Shown here piece by piece: positions 7,480-13,743 of a stretch of 13,743 nt of DNA. The notes beneath the pieces are model-generated. The model had not been told where the DNA came from. It made no database searches and saw nothing but the letters and a program-made list of their open reading frames with translations. Position 1 is the first letter of the stretch; each line of letters starts with the position of its first letter. Location of the stretch: contig CAAEVC010000093.1 of assembly GCA_900759415.1 (NCBI GenBank), positions 1 to 13,743 on the forward strand, given 5' to 3'. The DNA is from an uncultured Dialister sp. GTDB lineage: Bacteria > Bacillota > Negativicutes > Veillonellales > Dialisteraceae. Made by a program: the position numbers and the translations under genes.

Positions 7480-7506
7480 CATCGGTAATCATTATTTATT
7501 TGATAG
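7480..7506. repeat. Left arm of inverted repeat around the HNH gene
   Basis: CATCGG, then five unrelated bases, then ATTATTTATTTGATAG (7491-7506). The reverse complement of the same two blocks is at 8538-8563, with 16 bases exact in the inner block and six in the outer. Confidence 0.65.
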
Positions 7507-7530
7507 AAATCGTCGTGCTGTCATTTCTCT

Positions 7531-7560
7531 CTATATATTCATCGGCAGAGCCGATACCAC
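7531..7560 (-). repeat. Palindromic repeat B, reverse copy
   Basis: Read on the minus strand this 30-base unit matches 13530-13559 at 28 of 30 positions. It contains the perfect hairpin ATCGGC-TCT-GCCGAT followed by a TATATAG tail. It lies upstream of the HNH promoter and would be absurd as the N-terminus of that protein. Confidence 0.75.
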
Positions 7561-7595
7561 TGCTATGGGCTCATCGCTCTTATATCTTTATTTCA

Positions 7596-7624
7596 TTCCT
7601 ACACAGCGGTATTCCTGATATAAT
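7596..7624 (+). promoter_or_regulatory. Promoter of the HNH gene
   Basis: A perfect extended -10, TGATATAAT (7616-7624), has a weak -35 TTCCTA (7596-7601) at 17 bases. The start near 7631 gives a leader of about 28 bases to the ATG at 7659 and excludes upstream start codons. Confidence 0.6.
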
Positions 7625-7658
7625 ACATATAGATTTAGAACTAGATGGGGGTGAAGAG

Positions 7659-8438
7659 ATGGGCAGGAGAATCCAAGAGCAAGGAACATATGATGCGTTA
7701 CGGTTGTATTTTGGCAGATACATTGAGGAAGTACTGCATTTAGCACCATCCACTGCAAGACATTACTTTAATGCGTTGAATACAGTTTCTAAATATCTAC
7801 GAGAAAAGGGATTATTGAAGCAGAGTATTTACGAAGTATTAGACTTAGATCGGCTCATTAATTTGCGGGATATCTTATATCAAGATGAAGATTTCATGGC
7901 ACAGGATAAGAGGGGCAATAATATGTATGGGGCGGGGCTCAAACATTATATCGACTTTGCAGAAGGAAATTTCATCAATGCGGAGAATGGAAAAGTCATA
8001 GACGTAAGGAATATGGACCTTCCGGCGGCTCCTGAAGCCATTATTGATCATAGTGAAGAACCTGGAGGTGCTTCTACCGGATTTATCAAGCGTTGGCGCC
8101 GTTCTTCTATCATCCGCAATCAAGTACTTGAATTTGCAGGCTTTACATGTGAATTGCACCCTGAACATCAAACCTTCATTGCCGAAAGTACCCGTCACCC
8201 ATACATGGAAGGCCATCATCTGATACCTATGTCTGAACAGGGAGAATTTGAACATAGTCTTGATGTGTATGCTAATATCATCTGCCTGTGTCCCATCTGT
8301 CACCGACGTATCCATTTGGGACTGAAATCGGACAGAATTGATATGCTGAAAGAAATTTATGACCATCGGGGAGAACGGCTTATAAATAGCGGACTCAAAC
8401 TTACAGAGAATGAATTTATAGAATTAGGAATACGGTAA
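7659..8438 (+). CDS. HNH endonuclease, possible restriction nuclease
   Basis: The 259-aa product has an N-terminal helical region (about residues 10-105, with STARHYFNALNTVSKYL at 31-47) that I do not recognise. It has a C-terminal HNH nuclease domain. Cys164 sits near the start of that domain, the catalytic GHHLIP is at 185-190, Asn206 is in the middle, and CPICHRRIH is at 211-219, giving zinc-ligand cysteines 164, 211 and 214. This is the McrA-like arrangement seen in modification-dependent and other restriction nucleases; target specificity is not readable. An open frame continues upstream to 7500, but the ATG at 7659 has GGGGGTGAAG just before it, a promoter begins transcription at about 7631, and the upstream part is repeat DNA. 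Codons are A/T-ending, unlike sucCD next door, which suggests transfer. It converges on the SauUSI-like gene. Confidence 0.8.
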   Translation: MGRRIQEQGTYDALRLYFGRYIEEVLHLAPSTARHYFNALNTVSKYLREKGLLKQSIYEVLDLDRLINLRDILYQDEDFMAQDKRGNNMYGAGLKHYIDFAEGNFINAENGKVIDVRNMDLPAAPEAIIDHSEEPGGASTGFIKRWRRSSIIRNQVLEFAGFTCELHPEHQTFIAESTRHPYMEGHHLIPMSEQGEFEHSLDVYANIICLCPICHRRIHLGLKSDRIDMLKEIYDHRGERLINSGLKLTENEFIELGIR

Positions 8439-8480
8439 ATGAACAGCTATAAGCTATGAGTTATGAGCGCAGAGTAAAGA

Positions 8481-8505
8481 TATCGGCGTTCCCATTGAGT
8501 ATATA
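8481..8505 (+). repeat. Degenerate repeat B copy
   Basis: TATCGGC, nine bases, GAGTATATA: the same words at the same spacing as in the copy at 13530-13559, but the second hairpin arm is lost. It is the inward right-hand counterpart of 7531-7560. Confidence 0.5.
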
Positions 8506-8537
8506 AAACGCTATTAATATAGAAACTTATTTTGACT

Positions 8538-8563
8538 CTATCAAATAAATAATTATCCCGATG
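8538..8563. repeat. Right arm of inverted repeat around the HNH gene
   Basis: CTATCAAATAAATAAT (8538-8553) followed by TATC and CCGATG. It is the reverse complement of 7480-7506 except for the four to five central bases. Confidence 0.65.
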
Positions 8564-8592
8564 TGCATGATCATCAGGAAAATTAAGGAAGT

Positions 8593-8636
8593 AAAAAAGC
8601 GACTGTGAAATGAAATCATTTTTACGGTCGCTTTTT
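8593..8636. terminator. Bidirectional terminator between the HNH and SauUSI-like genes
   Basis: AAAAAGCGAC (8594-8603) pairs with GTCGCTTTTT (8627-8636), and the stem continues inward through TGTGAAA/TTTTACG with G-T pairs to about 17 bp. T-runs are present on both strands, so it can stop both converging transcripts. Confidence 0.85.
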
Positions 8637-8656
8637 ATGTTTATTACATTGTGAAA

Positions 8657-11600
8657 TTAGAGAACGCCGGCAGTATCGGTCTTTACGATATACTTTGCCG
8701 GGATTGGATGATCTAGATGATAGAGAATGGTTATGGGTTGCGAACCTTCATGATGAATGATGTGGGCAGTACCAAGGAAGGTATAAGCCATAGAATTGCC
8801 ATAACTATCTTTTTTGCTCTTTCTCACAAAGAGAAGTACGATTCCTCCATTTTCCCTTTGATTGATATACCTCTGGCCAGTTTTAGAGAATGGAGTAATG
8901 GTGCTCTGACTCTGCCAGTGGAATGTATTTCTATCGATAGAATAATCTTCATAAAGGGTGGTATCAGAAAATTCTTTTTCTGATTTGTTCAATGTGACAA
9001 GGAATACATCAGTTGGACGATTTACGATAGCACTGTTTTCTTTATCTAGATATTTAACTCCTTCACGGATACTGCTTGGCTTTTCAAACCCCAGCGCTGA
9101 GAAAATCTGATCTCTAGAATAGTTACAGTATACCTCTAATGGTGAAAGGTAAGGTAAGTTTGCATCCTCTGGTGTCACGTCTATCTGATTATACTGATAG
9201 TCCAGCACATCAAGGATTTCCTGATTTAATTCCTTTTGATTTCCATAACGGGTGACTGCTTCTTCTACCTTATTACATTTTACCTTACTGCTATCAGGAA
9301 AGAGTGTCATCTGCCACATGCGGAGATATGTTTGCTCTAACTTTGTAAAAGTGGAGGGCATATTTTTATGGCATTTGGAAATAAAGGAAATCCATTTTGG
9401 AGAATCTATGGAAAGCAGGCGAGGCATAGCTTTCTGAAGTGATTCCTCTTCTTCAGTTATCGGGAAAGAAGGGATAAGTTCAGCATCTGCCAGAAGTCTT
9501 GCGTAAGTCCTTTTTCCATTATAGAAAGTGTAAGGGTCTATAGAAGATGCCTTGAAAAATTCTTTTACCTTTGGTACTGAGCCCGATGCAGCAGAAAGAT
9601 TTTGTACCATTTCTATGTAAAAATCATTTTTTCTAAGTCGGCTGTTAATGTTATCCAGTACATGTTTCTGAGCGATTTCTTCCAGCTGAATGGAGCATCC
9701 ATTTGGCACATGAGGGAATTTTTCAATAATTTCCTTCTTAATCACTACATGTTTATCGCCAAGAAGGGAAGTAAAGCGAGATGCGAAATCATATTTACGG
9801 CTTGATTGCGCGACAAAGTCTAATACAGTCAGACAGTCTTTTCCCTTGAACAAACGGAGACCGCGGCCAAGCTGCTGAAGGAATACAGTCATGGAATTGG
9901 TAGGACGGAGGAAGAGAACTGTGTTGACTGCTGGAATATCCACCCCTTCATTGAAAAGGTCGACAACAAAGAGAATGGTAATATCTCCTCTTTCTAACTC
10001 CTGCCTTGCGCCATTTCTTTCTTTATCGGGAGTATCGGCATCCAGTGCCTTTGCTTTAATGCCCTTTTCATTGAAATAATTAGCCATATAGTGGGCGTGG
10101 GCTTTAGAAACGCAGAATCCCAGCGCTTTCACATCCCGGAGATCCGCAGTATATCGGTCGAGGGCACGAATAATAGCGCCGGCACGTTGCTTTGCTAGTG
10201 CGCCTTCACCGGTATATACATTTTCCAGTTCTTTCACATCGTAATGACCACTGGTCCACTTGATGGATTCAAGGTTGACGGGATCATTGACGCCAAAATA
10301 ATGGAATGGACAGAGGAGTCTCTTTTCAATGGCGTCGGGAAGTCGGATTTCTGCGGACATAGTTCCATCGAAATAGGAAAGAATGTTTTTCCCGTCCATT
10401 CTTTCTGGCGTTGCAGTGAGTCCCAGAAGGATTTTCGGATGGAAATAAGACAGAAGTTTCTGATAACCTTTTGCAGCTGCATGATGGAACTCATCTACAA
10501 TGATCATGTCGTAATAATCAGGTTCCATGTTTTCCCAGAAACGGTGACTATTAAAAGTCTGAATAGACATGAAAAGATGCTCACTACGGGTAGCACTGTA
10601 CTTTCCTACATCCAGTTCACCGAAGTTTGGATCTTTCATCACCTGACGGAAACAGGAAAGACTTTGTTTTAAAATTTCTTCCCGATGGGCGATAAATAAA
10701 AGCTTTGCTCCTTCCTTTCGACTTTGATAGAAATTCCGAAAATCAAAAGCAGATATAGCGGTTTTTCCTGTACCTGTTGCGGCAACTACCAGATTACGCC
10801 AACGATTCTTGCCATATCTTTCTGCGCGAAGGGCATCCAATATGGCTTGTTGGTAAGAATAGGGTTGGATGTCGAAGGAGTAGGAATTGGACGATCCAGA
10901 GCCATCTCTATGCCTTTCCTTATCAATGGCTTTTTGTAGTCTATCCATATCGGAAAGATGGAAATCCTGAAATTCATCAGAGTGCCAATAAACTTCAAAA
11001 GTGGCTTTCATCTTATTGATGACATTAGGTAAGTCCTGCTCGGTCACTTTCATATTCCATTCCATGCCATCTCCAATGGCAGCTCTGGAAAGATTGGACG
11101 ACCCTACATAAGCAGTGGAAAATCCGCTTTCCCTATAAAACATATAGGACTTTGCGTGAAGTCTTGTCTCTTTCACGTTATAAGAAATCTTTATCTCTGT
11201 ATTAGGGAGTTCGGCTAGAAATTTTATTGCTTTAGGATCTGTTGCACCCATATAAGTTGTAGTGACTATCCTAAGCCTTCCGCCTTGATTGGTAAATTGG
11301 CGGAGATAGGGAAGAATCAGGTTCAGACCTGAAGAGCGGATGAAGGAGACAAGCATATCGATGCGATCAGCACAAGCGATTTCCCTAGCTAACTCGTGAA
11401 CCATAGATACATCTTTTTTTGAGTTAGTAAAAAGAAAGGATCGGGAAAGAGAAGTAGCAGGGAGTTCCCATTTCCGCTCCTTCGTCTTATTAAGCTGATG
11501 TTCCAGAGACTTTAAGATAAACTTCTCATCTGTTACATCATGTCCCTCACCTAGATTGGAAATACGTTTTGAAAGAAGTTGGATCAGCTGATTGGCAAGA

Positions 11601-11836
11601 GATAGTTCTTCTTGCACTGCCTCTTTATTATGATTATCATCCGCAATATCCTTGAGGCAAAGACGAATCAGCTTTTCCAAATAGGAAGATAAATAGGGGA
11701 CAGCTTCCTGTCCATCTACATCTTCTCTATCTAGCCAGATTTCATTTGCTTCTGAAGCTTCCTTCAGCTTACGATCAAAATCTATAGAAATGACTTTATC
11801 ATACACTCCGTCTTTCAGGTCTTTAATATTGGTCAT
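8657..11836 (-). CDS. PLD nuclease-DEAD helicase-DUF3427-like protein, SauUSI-type restriction enzyme
   Basis: This 1059-aa protein has an N-terminal helical segment (1-130) and a phospholipase D nuclease domain (about 140-290) with RLHAKSYMF (His227, Lys229) and GSSNLS (245-250). A superfamily 2 helicase follows: Walker A ATGTGKT at 353-359, VDEFHH at 447-452, LTATPER at 473-479, and QQLGRGLR at 654-661. A C-terminal region of about 370 residues, with the character of DUF3427, completes it. This order is that of SauUSI of Staphylococcus aureus, an ATP-dependent type IV enzyme cutting DNA with 5-methyl- or hydroxymethylcytosine. All motifs look intact. The start has GGGAGGG four bases upstream. 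No DNA methyltransferase is in the window, as expected for type IV. A general defence or repair helicase of the same architecture is the alternative. Confidence 0.87.
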   Translation of the reverse strand: MTNIKDLKDGVYDKVISIDFDRKLKEASEANEIWLDREDVDGQEAVPYLSSYLEKLIRLCLKDIADDNHNKEAVQEELSLANQLIQLLSKRISNLGEGHDVTDEKFILKSLEHQLNKTKERKWELPATSLSRSFLFTNSKKDVSMVHELAREIACADRIDMLVSFIRSSGLNLILPYLRQFTNQGGRLRIVTTTYMGATDPKAIKFLAELPNTEIKISYNVKETRLHAKSYMFYRESGFSTAYVGSSNLSRAAIGDGMEWNMKVTEQDLPNVINKMKATFEVYWHSDEFQDFHLSDMDRLQKAIDKERHRDGSGSSNSYSFDIQPYSYQQAILDALRAERYGKNRWRNLVVAATGTGKTAISAFDFRNFYQSRKEGAKLLFIAHREEILKQSLSCFRQVMKDPNFGELDVGKYSATRSEHLFMSIQTFNSHRFWENMEPDYYDMIIVDEFHHAAAKGYQKLLSYFHPKILLGLTATPERMDGKNILSYFDGTMSAEIRLPDAIEKRLLCPFHYFGVNDPVNLESIKWTSGHYDVKELENVYTGEGALAKQRAGAIIRALDRYTADLRDVKALGFCVSKAHAHYMANYFNEKGIKAKALDADTPDKERNGARQELERGDITILFVVDLFNEGVDIPAVNTVLFLRPTNSMTVFLQQLGRGLRLFKGKDCLTVLDFVAQSSRKYDFASRFTSLLGDKHVVIKKEIIEKFPHVPNGCSIQLEEIAQKHVLDNINSRLRKNDFYIEMVQNLSAASGSVPKVKEFFKASSIDPYTFYNGKRTYARLLADAELIPSFPITEEEESLQKAMPRLLSIDSPKWISFISKCHKNMPSTFTKLEQTYLRMWQMTLFPDSSKVKCNKVEEAVTRYGNQKELNQEILDVLDYQYNQIDVTPEDANLPYLSPLEVYCNYSRDQIFSALGFEKPSSIREGVKYLDKENSAIVNRPTDVFLVTLNKSEKEFSDTTLYEDYSIDRNTFHWQSQSTITPFSKTGQRYINQRENGGIVLLFVRKSKKDSYGNSMAYTFLGTAHIIHHEGSQPITILYHLDHPIPAKYIVKTDTAGVL

Positions 11837-11867
11837 ACGCCCTCCCAGATAAAATGCTGTTATTTGT

Positions 11868-11876
11868 ATTATACCA
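11868..11876 (-). promoter_or_regulatory. Extended -10 promoter of the SauUSI-like gene
   Basis: On the minus strand TGGTATAAT is a perfect extended -10 about 32 bases before the ATG at 11836. The -35 region (TTTCTTC) is poor, which the TGn element can compensate. Confidence 0.55.
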
Positions 11877-12084
11877 AGCCAGGTCCAGGGGAAGAAACAG
11901 AATCTATAACATGATATATAGACATTCCGATAAATAAAGAATCAATTTTTTATACAAAGTCTAATTATAATGATTTTTTATATTAAAATTTTCGCAAGAT
12001 TAAAAGTGGAATCTGAATTCCTTTAGGAAAATAATCCTTGATATAAAGAGCGCAGATGAAAAAGTAATATTGCATGCATTTTAT

Positions 12085-12118
12085 AAAGGAATGATATGTA
12101 TAAGATTGTTCCTTTTTT
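12085..12118 (+). other. Terminator-like hairpin in the leader of the PhzF-family gene
   Basis: AAAGGAA (12085-12091) pairs with TTCCTTT (12109-12115) across a 17-base loop, followed by T to 12118. No gene precedes it on this strand: 11837-12188 is AT-rich divergent DNA. It could end a small untranslated transcript from TATAAT at 11966-11971, or act as an attenuator. It is equally possible that it is inert. Confidence 0.35.
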
Positions 12119-12120
12119 CA

Positions 12121-12149
12121 TTGTCTTTCTCTTTATATAAGGTTAATAT
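12121..12149 (+). promoter_or_regulatory. Possible promoter of the PhzF-family gene
   Basis: TTGTCT (12121-12126), a 17-base spacer and TAATAT (12144-12149). The leader would run about 33 bases to the ATG at 12189. The surrounding sequence is AT-rich, so chance -10 matches are frequent. Confidence 0.35.
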
Positions 12150-12188
12150 AAAAATATATGATTTCATATGAAAGAAAGGGTGGTCACC

Positions 12189-12980
12189 ATGAAGCAGTAT
12201 GTGGCGGATGCGTTTACGGATGAGATTTTTAAGGGAAATCAGGCGGCGGTTTGTGTGATGGAGCGCTGGATTTCTGATGAGATGATGATGAAGATTGCTA
12301 TGGAGAATAATTTTTCTGAGACTGCTTTTATGGTGAGGACCGGTGACGGGCAGTATCATCTGCGGTGGTTTACGCCGGGCGGGGAGATTGATCTTTGCGG
12401 CCATGCTACGCTGGCGTCGGGGTATGTGCTTTTCCGTTTCTATGAGAAGGATAGGGATGAAGTTCATTTCGATACGTTGAGCGGGGAGCTGGTGGTACGG
12501 AAGAAGGGCGAGTTCTATGAGATGGATTTCCCGGCTTATGATTTGAAAGAGGTACCGGTGACGGACGGGATGGAAGAGGCTATCGGTGTAAGACCTCTGG
12601 AGGCGTGGATGGCAAGGGATCTGCTCTGCATTCTTCCTACGGAAGAGGACGTGAGAAAAGCGGCGCCGGATATGGAGAAGGTGAAGGCGCTGGATGGGCT
12701 TCTTCTTCATATTACAGCCAGAGGGAAGGACTATGATTCGGTTTCCCGGAGTTTTGCGCCAAAGCTGGATGTAGAGGAAGACCCGGTGTGCGGGAGTGGC
12801 CATTGTCATATCGTTCCGTACTGGGCAAGGAAACTGGGGAAGGATGAAATCGTGGCGTATCAGGCGTCTCAAAGAGGCGGGACTCTTTACTGTAAGATGG
12901 AGGGGGACCGTATCCGGATTTCTGGAAAGGCGGCGCTCTACTCTGTGGCTGAGATTGCAGAGAGTGAAAAGGGGCTCTGA
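12189..12980 (+). CDS. PhzF-family isomerase/epimerase
   Basis: The 263-aa product belongs to the PhzF/diaminopimelate-epimerase-fold family, cytoplasmic two-lobed enzymes catalysing proton shifts on small metabolites. The family opening YVADAFTDEIFKGNQAAVCV is at residues 4-23. The catalytic glutamate lies in NFSETAF (Glu44), TPGGEIDLCGHATLA at 62-76 contains His72, and the second-lobe motif EDPVCGSGHCH is at 197-207. No phenazine genes are nearby, so the substrate is unknown. The ATG at 12189 is chosen because GAAAGGGTGG lies five bases upstream and homologues start at this point; an in-frame ATG at 12168 would place that ribosome site within the gene. Codons are strongly G-ending (GCG, GAG, ACG, CTG), opposite to the C-ending style of argGH and sucCD on the same strand. 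Confidence 0.88.
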   Translation: MKQYVADAFTDEIFKGNQAAVCVMERWISDEMMMKIAMENNFSETAFMVRTGDGQYHLRWFTPGGEIDLCGHATLASGYVLFRFYEKDRDEVHFDTLSGELVVRKKGEFYEMDFPAYDLKEVPVTDGMEEAIGVRPLEAWMARDLLCILPTEEDVRKAAPDMEKVKALDGLLLHITARGKDYDSVSRSFAPKLDVEEDPVCGSGHCHIVPYWARKLGKDEIVAYQASQRGGTLYCKMEGDRIRISGKAALYSVAEIAESEKGL

Positions 12981-12981
12981 C

Positions 12982-13010
12982 TTGACGAAAGCATCTTTTT
13001 CCGCTATGGT
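12982..13010 (+). promoter_or_regulatory. Promoter of the small membrane protein gene
   Basis: TTGACG (12982-12987), an exact 17-base spacer and TATGGT (13005-13010) start two bases after the phzF-family stop. The predicted start near 13017 leaves a 20-base leader, so the gene can be transcribed independently. Confidence 0.6.
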
Positions 13011-13037
13011 TAAAGTATGTTGAATCGGAGGCAGGCT

Positions 13038-13250
13038 ATGTTCGCAAAATTTCAGGATTTTTTACTGGTGGTGGTTTTCGTCTATGCGCTTTTCCGCATT
13101 ATCTGGGGCGAAGGTTTCACTACGATCAATCTCTTCCTTCTTCTTGGTTCCATTGTGGCTCTTATCTCTCTGGGATTGAAGAAATCCGGGGTATATGAAA
13201 AAGCACGGAAAGAAAAAGAAGAAGCTATAAGAAAACAGAAGGAAAAGTAA
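13038..13250 (+). CDS. Small two-helix membrane protein, function unknown
   Basis: The 70-aa product has two predicted transmembrane helices, at about residues 7-23 (DFLLVVVFVYALFRIIW) and 28-47, joined by a short GEGFTT turn. A highly charged lysine/glutamate tail (48-70, KEKEEAIRKQKEK) probably forms a cytoplasmic helix. GGAGG (13027-13031) six bases before the ATG at 13038 sets the start; an upstream in-frame ATG at 13017 coincides with the predicted transcription start and lacks a ribosome site. It has its own promoter and an excellent terminator directly after the stop, which supports a real gene. No family is recognised. Confidence 0.7.
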   Translation: MFAKFQDFLLVVVFVYALFRIIWGEGFTTINLFLLLGSIVALISLGLKKSGVYEKARKEKEEAIRKQKEK

Positions 13251-13295
13251 AAAAAGTGTGAAAGAATGGATTGGCATTCTTTCACACTTTTTTTT
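13251..13295 (+). terminator. Intrinsic terminator with perfect 18-bp stem
   Basis: The stem 13251-13268 (starting AAAAAGTGTG, ending GAATG) pairs perfectly with 13275-13292 across the loop GATTGG, followed by T to 13295. It begins immediately after the stop codon of the small membrane protein. Confidence 0.92.
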
Positions 13296-13399
13296 ACAGA
13301 GTTGAGAGAAGGTTGTCAAGACTTTATAGTTTGTAATTATGAAGCTTTTTTTGTAGAGGTAAGAAGACCTTTGTACGAACATGGTTACGAACTGAACCC

Positions 13400-13529
13400 C
13401 TTCAGTCGTCAGGCGAAGCCTGCCGCCAGCTCCCCCCGACAGAAAGTCGCCCCGCGACTTCCAGAGAACGGCGATTCACTGGTCTCCTGGGGGCGCCGAA
13501 ATTGAACAGGTTAGTAAACGATTTGAGAG
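13400..13529 (+). repeat. Intergenic repeat A, copy 2
   Basis: Direct-orientation copy of 7233-7399, lacking its 42-base insertion. The first hairpin is CAGGC-GAA-GCCTG (13410-13422), a stem of wholly different bases at the place of CAACG/CGTTG in copy 1. The second is GAAAGTCGC-CCC-GCGACTTC (13442-13461), with one mismatch. The GGGGGCGCCGAAATTGAACA block ends it. The repeat sits just downstream of a terminator, so it need not be transcribed from the left. The 100 bases before it (13296-13399) show nothing recognisable. Confidence 0.8.
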
Positions 13530-13559
13530 GTGGTATCGGCTCCGCCGATGAGTATATAG
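13530..13559 (+). repeat. Palindromic repeat B, forward copy
   Basis: It contains the perfect hairpin ATCGGC-TCC-GCCGAT and TATATAG tail, and abuts repeat A with no gap. A further inverted pair TATAGC/GCTATA (13555-13560 with 13578-13583) extends the structured zone, so the whole 13532-13585 starts GGTAT and ends ATACC. Confidence 0.75.
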
Positions 13560-13585
13560 CCTTTACGAATAACGGCGCTATACCT

Positions 13586-13743
13586 TTAGAGGTTCATAGT
13601 GCGGATTTCCCCCTTTCTTTTGCCTTTCAGTCAAAAGACTTCCTCACCACCTGAGTCATACTCTCCACTATCCTTTTGTCTTCGAAAGATATTTATGGAG
13701 AAACGATTCACTATGATTTATGCGTCGCATTGCATGCTCCTAT
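13586..13743. other. Non-coding right end, nothing recognised
   Basis: No start with a ribosome site and no open frame of convincing composition is present. A short AGTC-AAAA-GACT hairpin occurs at about 13629-13640. The stretch could belong to a gene or repeat continuing beyond the window. Confidence 0.5.

Larger units (their letters stand above)
7480..8563. mobile_element. Candidate inverted-repeat-bounded cassette carrying the HNH gene
   Basis: The HNH gene is enclosed by arms at 7480-7506 and 8538-8563. Inside them is a second inverted pair, 7531-7560 and 8481-8505, which aligns over 25 bases with about 19 identities (TATATA at one end, GCCGATA at the other). Together the ends form an imperfect inverted repeat of about 80 bases on each side. 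No transposase and no clear target-site duplication are visible, so this may be a non-autonomous or degenerate unit, or an accidental juxtaposition of palindromic repeats. Confidence 0.35.

Noticed and set aside
7500..7658. N-terminal extension of the HNH protein from a TTG start
   Set aside because: It would translate the inverted-repeat arm, repeat B and the HNH promoter, and has no ribosome site; the ATG at 7659 has one.
8657..11836. Type III restriction Res subunit
   Set aside because: The helicase core is similar, but the PLD nuclease at the N-terminus, the DUF3427-like C-terminus and absence of a Mod gene fit the SauUSI-type better.
12081..12872. A 263-aa minus-strand open frame across the PhzF-family gene
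   Set aside because: It is antisense to a recognised gene, rich in Arg/His/Ile/Leu from codon bias, and has no family motif.
13266..13505. A 79-aa open frame over the terminator and repeat A
   Set aside because: It starts inside the terminator stem and runs through a non-coding structured repeat, with no ribosome site.

Overview
The window looks like chromosomal DNA of a moderate-GC Bacillota, most plausibly a Negativicutes/Veillonellaceae genome such as Dialister. This rests on the protein look, strong GGAGG ribosome sites, dense strong intrinsic terminators and argG-argH / sucC-sucD pairs. The taxon is an inference from memory and no search was run.

Left half (1-7150) is metabolic. A class I SAM methyltransferase with a C-terminal membrane helix lies on the minus strand (10-747). 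A 400-base AT-rich control region separates it from the divergent argG-argH operon (1151-3828), the last two steps of arginine synthesis, closed by a 13-bp stem terminator. A secreted 203-aa protein with a Ca-binding-like DLDGDG loop follows (4106-4717) with its own promoter and terminator. Then comes sucC-sucD (5006-7132), an ADP-forming succinyl-CoA synthetase whose ribosome site sits in a small hairpin.

Right half (7150-13743) is accessory in character. It opens with an intergenic repeat (family A) and a terminator. Next is an HNH nuclease gene bracketed by imperfect inverted repeats, converging on a 1059-aa PLD-nuclease/DEAD helicase/DUF3427-type protein that resembles the modification-dependent (type IV) restriction enzyme SauUSI. 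The two nucleases share one bidirectional terminator and no DNA methyltransferase is nearby, so this looks like a small orphan defence islet. After it come a PhzF-family isomerase/epimerase gene with conspicuously G-rich codons, a 70-aa two-helix membrane protein, an 18-bp stem terminator, and a second copy of repeat A joined to a second copy of palindromic repeat B.

The two A copies are in direct orientation and enclose the whole 6-kb block holding HNH, helicase, phzF and the small membrane protein. The most interesting signals are this repeat-bounded layout, the inverted-repeat bracket around the HNH gene, and the pairing of two candidate nucleases.
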